DNA of 43,514 bases. Source: an uncultured Loktanella sp. Its GTDB lineage: Bacteria > Pseudomonadota > Alphaproteobacteria > Rhodobacterales > Rhodobacteraceae. The notes below the pieces were generated by a model, which saw nothing but the letters and a program-made list of their open reading frames with translations, was not told where the DNA came from and made no database searches. Below are positions 31,880 to 41,154 of the stretch, piece by piece. The stretch lies in contig CAKZNT010000041.1 of assembly GCA_937132065.1 (NCBI GenBank), positions 1 through 43,514 on the forward strand. The letters are read 5' to 3'. The translations under genes and the position numbers were made by a program. How positions within the stretch are numbered: the stretch's first letter is position 1; each line of letters opens with the position of its first letter.

Positions 31880-32589
31880 CGCGGCATCAAGCGAGGCACG
31901 CCCGCTATGGGGGCCAAGGTCATCGGTCGCAATCGCACCATCAACCAAGCGAGACGCGATAACCCGCGACCAATCCGCGTTTGCCGTGATGATCTCAAGC
32001 CCGTTGTCACAGCGGCGCAAACCGCCCCCGATATCACGCTCCCCGATACGATGATTTGTTAGCCCGTCTTGGGTCGCAACCAGCTCAAGCGTGCCCGTGG
32101 ACGCCCCTTGCGGGCGGTATCGCCAGACCATCAGTCGCTTGGCAAGATGGGGGCGATCAATATAGGCGATCTCGGCAAACCCGTCGTCATCCAGATCAGC
32201 CGCCCCCGCAATTGCAAGCCAGCGAAACGGCGTGCCGTAAAATTCCGTATGTGCATAAGGGACAAGGCGGTCTGTGGCATCAATGCCCCAAATCGCCAGC
32301 CTTGCACCCGCAAGCGCGTGGCTCTCGACCGTTATCACTTCTGGGGCGCCGTCCCCGTCCAGATCGACTAGGCGGGGATTGGTGTCCTCAAACACCACAA
32401 GTTCGGGCCAGATCGCCGTGCGCTCGGCGCCATTGCTCAAGGTGACGCGCAGCCCTGCAAACTCGATCTTGTCGCCAAGTATCCCGTGGGCGTAACGCTC
32501 TGTGGGATTGACGTAATCTGCGGCCACGATCACCTCTGCTTGCGCCGCGCTGGCAACAAGTCCAAGGGCAATCAGGGCCGCAAATTTCA

Positions 32590-32590
<1 letters not shown>
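31859..32590 (-). CDS. Exported FG-GAP/VCBS-repeat protein
   Basis: 243 residues. Signal peptide MKFAALIALGLVASAAQAEV, then a beta-propeller-like body with two Ca-binding loops: RLVDLDGDGAPEVITVES and AADLDDDGFAEIAYIDRP (DxDxDG type). These repeats usually form lectin- or integrin-like propellers. The start codon overlaps the ferredoxin stop by one base (TAATG), so it is translated from the ferredoxin mRNA. It ends inside the convergent cobS gene. Function unknown. Confidence 0.85.
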
Positions 32591-32958
<368 letters not shown>

Positions 32959-33111
32959 CTAAACAGCCAGCCCCCTGCCCGCCAGCCCAAAACGGCGGCA
33001 TTACTGTGCCATCCGCGACAACGCGGTCAACAATTCGTAATGCGGTATTTGTCGCGGCGCCTTATTGCGCGGTAAGATACAGGTAACAAACAGCAATAAG
33101 GTCATGCTGAA

Positions 33112-33630
33112 ATGAAGCCGCTTCTTCTCGTTCTTCCTATTCTCGCGGTTTGCGCCTGCACGCCCGTAGCCACGCAGCAGCCCGCGAACGTGCTGATCGA
33201 CATGGGCCAGATCGAGACTCGCTCAGACGGGCGCTGCTTTGCCAAAGACATTTCACCAGCCGTGATTGAAACTGTCACGACCCATGAGCTTGAGAACGCC
33301 GAGGTGCGTGACGCAAGTGGTGCGATTATCCGCCCCGCAACATTTCGCACCGTATCGCGCCAACAGATTGTGCGTGAACGTGCCGATATTCGCTTTGAAA
33401 CCGTTTGCCCGCAAAACTACACTGCCGAACGGGTCAGCACACTGCAACGCGCCTTAAAGGCACGCGGGTTTTATGATGGCGCGATCACTGGCACGCTTGA
33501 CCGCGCCACTGGTTTTGCGATCCAGAGGTTCCAGCGCGAGGATGGGCCCGATACTGTGTTGCTCGCCATTGAAACGGCGCGAAAACTCGGTGTTGTTGCT
33601 TTCAGTCGGACAGCGTTAAGCAACGGCTAA
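33112..33630 (+). CDS. Peptidoglycan-binding-domain lipoprotein
   Basis: 172 residues. The lipobox LAVCAC at about residues 11-16 follows a short hydrophobic signal. A middle domain (DGRCFAKDISPAVIETVTTH, ASGAIIRPATFRTV) precedes a PG_binding_1 motif at about 105-145: TLQRALKARGFYDGAITGTLDRATGFAIQRFQ shown in part. It is probably anchored in the outer membrane and contacts the wall. A terminator follows directly. Confidence 0.85.
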   Translation: MKPLLLVLPILAVCACTPVATQQPANVLIDMGQIETRSDGRCFAKDISPAVIETVTTHELENAEVRDASGAIIRPATFRTVSRQQIVRERADIRFETVCPQNYTAERVSTLQRALKARGFYDGAITGTLDRATGFAIQRFQREDGPDTVLLAIETARKLGVVAFSRTALSNG

Positions 33631-33636
33631 ACGAAA

Positions 33637-33662
33637 AAGGGCGCGCCTTGCGACACGCCCTT
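33637..33662. terminator. Bidirectional terminator between the lipoprotein gene and degP
   Basis: Stem AAGGGCG (33637-33643) / CGCCCTT (33656-33662), preceded by AAAAA on the plus strand, so the minus strand has a T-tract (best for degP); TATTTT lies a few bases downstream on the plus strand. Confidence 0.65.
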
Positions 33663-33684
33663 CCTCTCAATATTTTGTTGGCGT

Positions 33685-35163
33685 CTAGTCGAGCAACAGC
33701 GCCTCGAACCGAGGTGCGCCACCACGGCGTAGCAACAACAGGATCGACTTGCGCCCTGCCTCTTTCGCGGCCGCGATCTGTGCCTCAAAATCATCAACCG
33801 AGGTCACTGGCTGACGACCCGCTTCCACCAAAAGATCACCTGCAATCAACCCCTTAGTCGCGGCGTCGCTGTCAGGATTGATTGCTGTAATCACAAGGCC
33901 CGTTGCATCGCCAAGGCCATATTGCTCGGTAAGCTCTGGCGTGATGACCGACAGGCTTAGGCCAAGAACCTGCGCTGGATGAGGTGCGGTTTCTGGCTCT
34001 GCGGCTGCGGGGAATGCCTCGGCTTCGGAGGTTTCGCGGCGGCCAAGTGCAACCGTCAGATCGACGTTTCCACCGTTACGCAACACGATCACTGGGACTT
34101 CTTTGCCAACGGGCGAGTTGCCGACGATGCGCACCAATTCACGTGTGTCCGCGATCTCGATTCCGTCAAAGGAGGTGATTAAATCCCCTGCGAGCATACC
34201 CGCATCTTCGGCGGGGCCAGCGGGCACGTCTGTGACCAAGGCACCTTTTGCCATGTCCAAACCTTCGATGGCATCAACCATGTCGGGCGTCACGTCCTGG
34301 ATGCGCACACCAAGCCATCCGCGCCGCGTTTCGCCGAACTCTTTGAGTTGGTCGACCACATTGCTCACAACCGCGGATGACATCGCAAAACCGATGCCGA
34401 TCGAGCCGCCATTGGGGGACAAAATCGCCGTGTTCACGCCGACAACTTCGCCGTCCATATTGAACAACGGACCGCCAGAGTTGCCACGGTTAATCGCCGC
34501 GTCTGTCTGGATATAATCGTCATAAGTCCCTGAAAGCGCACGGTTTCGCGCCGAAACGATGCCCGCCGAAACAGAGAAGCCCTGCCCCAGCGGATTACCC
34601 ATCGCCATGACCCAATCACCAACCCGCGCGCCTGTGGCGTTGCTGTCGCCGAAGCTGACGAACGGAAGGTCGCTCAGGTCCACTTTCAGCACAGCAATAT
34701 CGGTGTTTTTGTCCGTGCCAACCAGCTCGGCGGGCACGCCAGCTTCGCCGCCCGGAAAGAACTCGATGAGGATTTCGTCAGCGCCTTCAATGACATGATT
34801 GTTGGTGACGATATAACCGTCAGCGGAAATCACGAATCCCGACCCCAGAGCGGAGGATTGGCGCGGGGCGCCGCGTTCCGGATCTTGCATGTCGTTAAAG
34901 AAATCCTCGAATGGCGAGCCTTCGGGGACAACGCCTTGCGGGCCAGTCCTACCAGATATGGTGGTATTCGTTGTGATATTCACCACTGATGGGCTAACTT
35001 GCTCGGCGAGGTCTGCGAATGTGACGGGGCGGGCCTGTGCCTCGGATGGGCTTGCCTGCCCGAGCAGCAATGCTGTCGCCACCGCAGCGCTGGTGATGAG
35101 CGTCATCACAAAGCCCCGCTCGGCGGTTTCATTCGATTGGAGGGTAAGTGCCTGTGATCTCAC
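33685..35163 (-). CDS. degP: DegP/HtrA periplasmic serine protease
   Basis: 492 residues from a GTG at 35163, which is preceded by AAGGAG at 8 nt; upstream in-frame codons are therefore excluded. A signal-like hydrophobic stretch (MTLITSAAVATALLLGQAS, about 20-38) ends at AQA44. The trypsin-like domain has the triad H123 (VTNNHVIEG), D155 (NTDIAVLKV) and S229 (RGNSGGPLF). Two PDZ domains follow (GWLGVRIQDV and, after VLGLSLSVI, the second). It degrades or refolds misfolded envelope proteins. It lies next to a transglycosylase and hflKC, other envelope-maintenance genes. Confidence 0.95.
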   Translation of the reverse strand: MRSQALTLQSNETAERGFVMTLITSAAVATALLLGQASPSEAQARPVTFADLAEQVSPSVVNITTNTTISGRTGPQGVVPEGSPFEDFFNDMQDPERGAPRQSSALGSGFVISADGYIVTNNHVIEGADEILIEFFPGGEAGVPAELVGTDKNTDIAVLKVDLSDLPFVSFGDSNATGARVGDWVMAMGNPLGQGFSVSAGIVSARNRALSGTYDDYIQTDAAINRGNSGGPLFNMDGEVVGVNTAILSPNGGSIGIGFAMSSAVVSNVVDQLKEFGETRRGWLGVRIQDVTPDMVDAIEGLDMAKGALVTDVPAGPAEDAGMLAGDLITSFDGIEIADTRELVRIVGNSPVGKEVPVIVLRNGGNVDLTVALGRRETSEAEAFPAAAEPETAPHPAQVLGLSLSVITPELTEQYGLGDATGLVITAINPDSDAATKGLIAGDLLVEAGRQPVTSVDDFEAQIAAAKEAGRKSILLLLRRGGAPRFEALLLD

Positions 35164-35228
35164 GTGAAAAACTCCTTCAAAGAGACATTTGGCGGCAAGG
35201 CCAAGCCTCGCCATATTGCATTAGTTTG

Positions 35229-35256
35229 AATGTAGGTTCTTGAAAGCGCAACGCAA
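35229..35256 (-). promoter_or_regulatory. Candidate degP promoter
   Basis: On the minus strand, TTGCGT (35256-35251), a 16-nt spacer and TACATT (35234-35229), about 65 nt before the GTG. Weak consensus; a stress sigma factor may use another element in 35164-35315. Confidence 0.3.
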
Positions 35257-35315
35257 AGAGCAATCGCGCATTCTCAAGAGCGCGTGATCGGTTTTTACCC
35301 GAATAGGGGTGTTTT

Positions 35316-35348
35316 TTGCGTGCACAGGGCGTGCACCACGCGTGCACC
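35316..35348 (-). repeat. Triple 11-bp GGTGCACG repeat (copy 2)
   Basis: On the minus strand: GGTGCACGCGT (35348-35338), GGTGCACGCCC (35337-35327) and TGTGCACGCAA (35326-35316), followed by AAAACACC. Same 11-bp register and same trailing AAAACA as the copy at 11430-11462; 34 of 41 positions agree. It starts one base after the stop of the transglycosylase gene and lies upstream of degP. Confidence 0.8.
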
Positions 35349-35349
35349 G

Positions 35350-36585
35350 CTATTTCACGAGCATATCGACGGTCTGCACGGTGGGATAGCAGGTTTGTGC
35401 GAGATTATGGCGGCTTTGCCAGAGACCAATCGCGCGGCGCGTCTTGAACCCGATCAACCCGTCAACACCACCAACGTCAAAGCCGTCTTGCACCAAACGC
35501 GCTTGAAGGGCGGTGATGTCAGCCCGACTAAACCCGTCCAGTTCCTGCCAGCCAGCGCGAAAATCACCGCCCCCGTATTGCATGCGATCCCCGACATGAC
35601 CGACGAAAAGCGCGTAAACATCGCTCTCGTTATATTTCTTGAGCACGTAGAAATTCGGCGTCACGAGGAAGGCCGGCCCAAAACGGCCCGCTGGCATCAT
35701 CAGATAGCCCACTTGTGCACGTTCAATCTCGGGAAATGGCCGCCCTGAAACACGGGCAATCCCCATTGCGGCCCAGTCGTTGAAAGCGCGCCCATTATCT
35801 GGCCCTTCCAGCGCGCAAGCGATGTCGTTTGGCACATTCACCTCGAACCCCCAATCGCGCCCAGCAACCCAACCGTGTTGTTGCAGGTAAGCGCCAATTG
35901 AAGCGAGTGTGTCTTGCGCAGAGGTCCAGATGTCAGGGTGTCCATTTGCGTCAAAATCGACCGCATAGTCGAGGTAGTTGGACGGCATGAACTGCGGCTG
36001 CCCTAGCGCCCCTGCCCAACTGCTTTTGAGGTCATCGCGGGCGGCGTAGCCCTGTTCGACGATCTGGAGCGCCGCGATGAGTTCATCTGTAAAGTAGGGC
36101 GCGCGGCTGCTCATAAACCCTTTGGTGCTCAGTATCTCAAAGGCGTCATGGGGGATCGCCGCCTTGCCAAAGCTGCTTTCGCGCCCCCAGATTGCAACAA
36201 TTGTCTGCGCAGGCACGCCAGTTGCGCGGCTGATTTGTTGCAAAGTGCCCGCATGTTTAGCGAGAAGCCCCGCCCCTGTGCTGACGGCGTAACCAAGGTC
36301 ACCGCCGCGAAAATAGCGGGCGGGGGGGCGAAATTCGGCCTGCTGTTGATCGCTGTCCAGCGGCCTGCCGTTGACAATCAGGTCGGGCAAATTCCAGTTG
36401 ATTACAACATTGCCAAGAGCCGCGTCAAAGGTGCGCGCTGATATACCCGCCGCCTGCGCGCGCGGCCAAATGTCGTTGGCGAGCCATGTCTGGAACGCGG
36501 CCTGCACGGCGCTTCGGTCTTGCGCGTTTGCGAAGGATGACAGAGCGAGAAGCCAGAACGTCAAAAGCGTGGTCGCGATTTTCAT
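35350..36585 (-). CDS. Lytic murein transglycosylase (MltB-like, SLT_2) with peptidoglycan-binding domain
   Basis: 411 residues. Signal peptide MKIATTLLTFWLLALSSFAN (cut about residue 21). Catalytic domain with Glu136 in IVAIWGRESSFGK and the family segments FDANGHPDIWTSAQDTLASIGAYL (in part) and WAGALGQPQFMPSNYLDYAVD. A C-terminal PG_binding_1 motif spans about 352-400 (ALQARLVQDGFDVGGVDGLIGFKTRRAI in part). It cleaves glycan strands in the periplasm. It has a terminator upstream (from hflKC), so it is a separate unit. Confidence 0.93.
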   Translation of the reverse strand: MKIATTLLTFWLLALSSFANAQDRSAVQAAFQTWLANDIWPRAQAAGISARTFDAALGNVVINWNLPDLIVNGRPLDSDQQQAEFRPPARYFRGGDLGYAVSTGAGLLAKHAGTLQQISRATGVPAQTIVAIWGRESSFGKAAIPHDAFEILSTKGFMSSRAPYFTDELIAALQIVEQGYAARDDLKSSWAGALGQPQFMPSNYLDYAVDFDANGHPDIWTSAQDTLASIGAYLQQHGWVAGRDWGFEVNVPNDIACALEGPDNGRAFNDWAAMGIARVSGRPFPEIERAQVGYLMMPAGRFGPAFLVTPNFYVLKKYNESDVYALFVGHVGDRMQYGGGDFRAGWQELDGFSRADITALQARLVQDGFDVGGVDGLIGFKTRRAIGLWQSRHNLAQTCYPTVQTVDMLVK

Positions 36586-36641
36586 GGATAACTATCCCTT
36601 TGAGATTTGGTGACACTATAACCTTGTGCGCCAAATGCAAA

Positions 36642-36669
36642 AAGGGCCGCTGCATGTGCAACGGCCCCT
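36642..36669 (-). terminator. Intrinsic terminator of the hflK-hflC operon
   Basis: On the minus strand GGGGCCGTTG pairs with CAGCGGCCC (one G-U pair) and is followed by TTTTTGC, just after hflC. Confidence 0.8.
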
Positions 36670-36692
36670 TGTTTGATTCTGGTGGTGTGCCG

Positions 36693-37571
36693 TTATTCGG
36701 CAGCCGCGCCTTGATCAGATTTCAGGTAGTTAAAGAATTCGCTGTCCGGCGACATTACCATTGACGAATTTGTGCCCTGCAACGCGCGACCATAGGCGGT
36801 CATGGAGCGGTAGAATTCAAAGAATTCAGGGTCCGCGCCAAAGCTTTCTGCGAAGATTTTGTTGCGCTCCGCGTCGGCTTCACCGCGTGTGATCTCGGCC
36901 TGTCGCTGGCTTTCTGACACAAGTTCGACCACGGTTCTGTCGGCAGTCGCGCGCACACGCAGCGCCGCCTCGTTACCACGGGCGATCTCGTCAGCCGCTT
37001 CGCGTTCGCGCTCTGCCTTCATCCGCTCGTAGGTCGCGTTAAGGTTTTCAGGCGGCAGGTCGGTGCGCTTGAGACGCACGTCGATGACTTGCAGACCAAG
37101 CGCGTTGGCCTCCGCAATTGCGCCATTCCGGATACGTAGCATCAGCCCTGCACGGTCCGTGGACAGGATATCGTTAGAGGTCACAGAGCCGAGCACCTCA
37201 CGCGTTTCTGCGCGCAAAATACTATCCAGACGCCGTGCGGCGGCAGCCTCGCCCCCATCACCGACTGCCTGACGGAACCGCTCAACGTCGGTGATCCGAT
37301 AGCGGGCGAATGCATCAACGACGAGGCGTCGATCATCAGATGGTGTTACCTCGAGTGGTTCGAGTTCACGGCTCAGGATGCGGTCGTCGTAACGCACAAC
37401 GTCTTGAATAAGCGGGATTTTAAAACCCAATCCCGGCGCTTCCTGCACCTTTACGATTTGCCCGAACTGGAGAACCAACACCTTTTCGCGCTCGTCCACG
37501 ATAAAGACGGATGACACGGCAGCCACAACGGCCACGACAACAGCGGGGAGGAGAAATGCGGATTTCTTCAT
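36693..37571 (-). CDS. hflC: HflC, subunit of the FtsH-modulating membrane complex
   Basis: 292 residues. One N-terminal transmembrane helix (AFLLPAVVVAVVAAVSSVFIV, about 4-24) then the SPFH/band-7 domain: VLQFGQIVKVQEAPGLGFKIP, FARYRITDVERFRQAV, VIDVRLKRTDLPPENLNATYERM in part. A coiled coil rich in Glu/Arg follows. HflK and HflC form a large periplasmic-facing cage around FtsH and restrain its proteolysis. The ATG overlaps the hflK stop by one base (TAATG). Confidence 0.96.
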   Translation of the reverse strand: MKKSAFLLPAVVVAVVAAVSSVFIVDEREKVLVLQFGQIVKVQEAPGLGFKIPLIQDVVRYDDRILSRELEPLEVTPSDDRRLVVDAFARYRITDVERFRQAVGDGGEAAAARRLDSILRAETREVLGSVTSNDILSTDRAGLMLRIRNGAIAEANALGLQVIDVRLKRTDLPPENLNATYERMKAEREREAADEIARGNEAALRVRATADRTVVELVSESQRQAEITRGEADAERNKIFAESFGADPEFFEFYRSMTAYGRALQGTNSSMVMSPDSEFFNYLKSDQGAAAE

Positions 37572-38713
37572 TAGTTTGACCCTCCGTTAGTCGTAGATCG
37601 CGTCAATTCGTTCAGTGGCAGATACGGCACGACACCTTGGCTGCCGCCAGCGTTTTCATCAAGGATAACGATGTTCATATCGCCCAAGACCTGCTCCATT
37701 GTTTCGAGGTAAAGCCGCTTGCGCGTCACCTCTGGTGCTTTTTTGTATTCGTTCAAAACAGCCGTGAAGCGGGATGCCTCACCTGCCGCTTCGTTAACGA
37801 CTTGGGCGCGATACCCTTCGGCTTGCTCGAGGAGCTGCGCGGATTCACCACGCGCACCAGCAAGCACCTGGTTTGCGTAGGCGTCAGCCACGTTTTGCAG
37901 CCGGTCCCGTTCCTGCTCGGCGTCTTGCACCTTGCGGAAGGACGCAATGACCTCGACGGGCGGATCGGCCTTGTCAAAGTTGACGCGGATGATGTTCACG
38001 CCACTGTCGTAGCTATCGAGCGTGGTCTGGATCAGGTCGCTGAGCCGGTCGGCAATGGCCCCACGGTCACGGTTGAGGATCGGTGCGAGTTCCGATTGTG
38101 CGATGATCTCGCGCATGGCGGATTCGGACACGGCCTCAATGGTTTGTGGCGGGTTCGCGAGGTTAAAGAGGAACAGGCTCGGGTCGGAAATATTCCAGAC
38201 CACCTGAAAGTCGATGTCGACGATGTTTTCGTCGCCTGTCAGCATCAGCCCTGCGTCCATCCCCGAGCGGCTCGTGCCGATGTCGATGTTGCGCTCGGAC
38301 GTTACGGCGAGCACTTCGCGGGTCACGATTGGCCACGGTGCAAAGTTGAGGCCCGGTCCGCCCGTGGAGCTATAGCGCCCCAGCATGAGTTCGACCGACT
38401 GCTCTTCTGGCTTGACCGTATAGAAGGAGGCCATGCCCCAGAGCACGATTGCGCCCAAGATACCAAGCCCGATTGTGCCGCGTGTCAGTGCGGGGCCGGA
38501 ACCGCCGCCTGCGCCGCGCCCACCGTTATTGCCGCCGTTACCGCCGCCCATCAAAACGCGCAGTTGCTCGCGCCCCTTGTTCACCAGCTCGTCGATTTCG
38601 GGAATGCCCTGTGGCTCGTTTGGTCTGCGCGGGGGCCGTGGTGGCTCGTTGTCGCCACCGTTTGACCCGTTGTTTCCACCGCCGCCCCAAGGGCCACCGT
38701 TATTTCCTGCCAT
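37571..38713 (-). CDS. hflK: HflK, subunit of the FtsH-modulating membrane complex
   Basis: 380 residues. Gly/Asn-rich N-terminus (MAGNNGGPWGGGGNNGSNGG) as in other HflK proteins, transmembrane helix about 80-100 (GTIGLGILGAIVLWGMASFY), then band 7: TVKPEEQSVELMLGRYSSTG, VDIDFQVVWNISDPSLFLF, VNIIRVNFDKADPPVEVIASF in part, and a coiled coil with DAEQERDRLQNVADAYANQ. Partner of HflC. I start at the ATG at 38713 (MAGNN) because AGG lies upstream and the extra 10 codons are not family-like. Confidence 0.96.
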   Translation of the reverse strand: MAGNNGGPWGGGGNNGSNGGDNEPPRPPRRPNEPQGIPEIDELVNKGREQLRVLMGGGNGGNNGGRGAGGGSGPALTRGTIGLGILGAIVLWGMASFYTVKPEEQSVELMLGRYSSTGGPGLNFAPWPIVTREVLAVTSERNIDIGTSRSGMDAGLMLTGDENIVDIDFQVVWNISDPSLFLFNLANPPQTIEAVSESAMREIIAQSELAPILNRDRGAIADRLSDLIQTTLDSYDSGVNIIRVNFDKADPPVEVIASFRKVQDAEQERDRLQNVADAYANQVLAGARGESAQLLEQAEGYRAQVVNEAAGEASRFTAVLNEYKKAPEVTRKRLYLETMEQVLGDMNIVILDENAGGSQGVVPYLPLNELTRSTTNGGSN

Positions 38714-38785
38714 TGCGTCATAACCTATTCTGTTTTGCCCCAAAGCGGGGCCGTCTACTTATATGTGTGCGTTTTTGCCTGAATA

Positions 38786-40141
38786 TCAAGCGCGGCGCAC
38801 GGGTTCCTTCATTGTGACCAATTCTTCCGAGATCGTCGGATGAACGGCGACAGTTCTGTCGAAATCTTCTTTTGTTGCGCCCATTTTCACAGCGATGCCG
38901 ACCATCTGGATCAATTCGCCCGCGTGATCTGCGACGATATGACAACCCAAGACCTTGCGGTTGGCTTGTGACACGATCAGCTTCATCAAGACGCGGTCGG
39001 CGCGCCCTGCGAATGCGTGGTTCATCGGCTTGAAGGACGTGCAGTAAACCTCGATCGGTTCTTGCTCGCGGGCTTGCTCTTCGGTCAGGCCAATTGTGCC
39101 AAACTCTGGCTGCGTAAAGACGGCGGAGGGGATCAGGTCGTGATCCGGCTTGGTCGGGTTGCCTTTGAACACGGTTTCAACAAACGCCATGCCCTCGCGG
39201 ATCGCCACAGGCGTGAGGTTCACGCGGTTCGTCACGTCACCGACCGCATAGATCGATGGCACGTCGGTTTGGCTATAGTCATCCACAAGAATTTCGCCGC
39301 CGCGCCCAAGTTTCACGCCAATGTCTTCGAGGCCAAGCCCGTCCGTGTTGGCATGGCGCCCCGTTGCAAACATAACCTGATCGAACACATGTTCGTCGCC
39401 ATTGGTGGCCTTAACGTAGATGCCATTCCCCTCGGCACGCATCTCGACGATGTTTGTGCCAAGGTGCAGGTTCACGCCCTTTTCGATCATACCGTCAGCG
39501 ATCAGCCCGCGCGCCTCGTCATCAAAGCCGCGCAAGATTTGCGCACCACGGTAAAACTGTGTCACCTCAACGCCCAGCCCGTTCAGAATGCCCGCAAATT
39601 CGGAGGCGATATAACCGCCGCCCACAATCAGGATTTTCTTTGGCATTTCTTCGAGAGAAAAAATCTCGTTTGAGGTAATCGCAAGCTCGGCGCCCGCGAT
39701 GTCGGGTTTGGTCGGATGACCGCCCGTGGCCACAAGAATATGTTTCGCGCTGACCTCTTCGCCCGTCGAAAGGGTGATGGTATGCGCATCCTTGAGGGTG
39801 GCGCGCGCATCATAGATCGTGACGTCCGAGTTGCCCAAAAGCTTGCGATAGACCCCTTCGAGGCGATCGAGTTCGGCGTGCAGTTTGGTGCGGAATTTAC
39901 CCCAGTTGAATGGACCGACCTTTACATCCCACCCGTATTCTTGCGCGTCTTCCATGCCTTCGGCGTAGGTCGATGCAAAAACCATCAGCTTTTTGGGCAC
40001 GCAGCCGCGAATGACGCAGGTTCCGCCCATGCGGAATTCTTCGGCAAGCGCGACTTTTGCGCCAGTTGCAGCAGCAACGCGTGCTGCGCGGACGCCACCA
40101 GAGCCGCCGCCAATTACAAAGAGGTCATAGTCAAAAGGCAT
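38786..40141 (-). CDS. gor: Glutathione-disulfide reductase
   Basis: 451 residues. FAD loop VIGGGSGGVRAARVAA, redox pair C42/C47 in GGTCVIRGCVPKK, NADPH loop ILIVGGGYIASEFAGI, the second FAD segment IYAVGDVTNR, and the active-site H434 in VAVHPTISEELVTM. It keeps glutathione reduced. It lies downstream of rpiA (the pentose phosphate route provides NADPH), 74 bp apart on the same strand, and 72 bp ahead of hflK. Confidence 0.96.
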   Translation of the reverse strand: MPFDYDLFVIGGGSGGVRAARVAAATGAKVALAEEFRMGGTCVIRGCVPKKLMVFASTYAEGMEDAQEYGWDVKVGPFNWGKFRTKLHAELDRLEGVYRKLLGNSDVTIYDARATLKDAHTITLSTGEEVSAKHILVATGGHPTKPDIAGAELAITSNEIFSLEEMPKKILIVGGGYIASEFAGILNGLGVEVTQFYRGAQILRGFDDEARGLIADGMIEKGVNLHLGTNIVEMRAEGNGIYVKATNGDEHVFDQVMFATGRHANTDGLGLEDIGVKLGRGGEILVDDYSQTDVPSIYAVGDVTNRVNLTPVAIREGMAFVETVFKGNPTKPDHDLIPSAVFTQPEFGTIGLTEEQAREQEPIEVYCTSFKPMNHAFAGRADRVLMKLIVSQANRKVLGCHIVADHAGELIQMVGIAVKMGATKEDFDRTVAVHPTISEELVTMKEPVRRA

Positions 40142-40215
40142 AGCGCGGGTCCGTTTTTGTGAGTGTCATTGAACCCGTAACCTAAGCACGGACCACGAGG
40201 GGTGCAACGTGTGCC

Positions 40216-41004
40216 CTACTGCATATCGTCGGAAAACAAATTTCCGTCATCAAGGAAGTCGAATCTAGTCTTTTCGACCTCGCCTGCGTTGATGTCTTGC
40301 ACCTCGACACGCCCGTCGCCGTAGCCCACGATCACCTTGTCACAGATGTCGATAAACAGCCCGTTTTCAACAACACCCGGAATTTGGTTCAACACAAGGC
40401 TGAGTTGGCGCGCGTTGCCGATCCGGTTGAGGTGGAGATCGAGCACGTGGTTTCCCTCGTCGGTGACGTAAGGCGCATCCCCGTTCATGCGCAGCGTCGA
40501 GGTTTGCCCGAGCACATCCATGCCAATGAGCGTCTCTTCGATCAGCGTTTTGGACGTCTGCCAGCCAAACGGGATCACCTCGACGGGCAAGGGAAATGCC
40601 CCCAGCGTGCCAACCTTTTTCGTCGCATCCGCGATCACGATCATCTGGTCGGAGGCTGTCGCGACGATTTTCTCTTGCAGGTGCGCGCCGCCCCCCCCTT
40701 TGATCAGGTTCAGGTTATTGTCGTATTCATCCGTGCCGTCGATGGTCAGGTCGAGCCATTTTGCCTCGTCCAGCGAGATCACTTCGATGCCGACCTCGCG
40801 CGCGAGTTGCGCGGTGCGCGATGATGTTGGCACGCCCTTGATCCGCAACCCTTCGTCGCGCACCAATTCGCCCAAGCATTGCACAAGCCAAGCCGCCGTT
40901 GATCCCGTTCCCAGCCCGATCTTCATGCCTGATTGCACAAATTCGGTCGCCTTTTTCGCCGCAACGAATTTTGCTTTGTCTATGGGGGAAAGGTCACTTG
41001 GCAT
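40216..41004 (-). CDS. rpiA: Ribose-5-phosphate isomerase A
   Basis: 262 residues. MKIGLGTGSTAAWLVQCL (phosphate-binding GTGST, about 28-36), SLDEAKWLDLTIDGTDEYD with the catalytic Asp pair, LIKGGGGAHLQEKIVA (KGGGGA with Glu/Lys catalytic residues) and VIADATKKV. It interconverts ribose-5- and ribulose-5-phosphate. The ATG at 41004 has GGAG 9 nt upstream; 41 more in-frame codons upstream run towards the divergent GST gene and are not family-like. A C-terminal tail of about 25 residues extends past the usual end. Confidence 0.95.
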   Translation of the reverse strand: MPSDLSPIDKAKFVAAKKATEFVQSGMKIGLGTGSTAAWLVQCLGELVRDEGLRIKGVPTSSRTAQLAREVGIEVISLDEAKWLDLTIDGTDEYDNNLNLIKGGGGAHLQEKIVATASDQMIVIADATKKVGTLGAFPLPVEVIPFGWQTSKTLIEETLIGMDVLGQTSTLRMNGDAPYVTDEGNHVLDLHLNRIGNARQLSLVLNQIPGVVENGLFIDICDKVIVGYGDGRVEVQDINAGEVEKTRFDFLDDGNLFSDDMQ

Positions 41005-41154
41005 GGCGGCAGCTCCAGTTGTCTCGCTGTTTTGCCAGTTTATAGGGCGGATCGACGCGTGGCGCGAGGGGGAACCGCCCCAATTTCGCTGCTTTCTTAT
41101 GTCAAAGGTCGCTTTTACGCAGCACAATCCTGTTTGTCTTGATATGACCGCCCT

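Noticed and set aside
37637..38665. Plus-strand open frame of 342 codons opposite hflK
   Set aside because: It lies entirely inside hflK on the other strand, and the translation is Cys/His/Val-rich with no motif.
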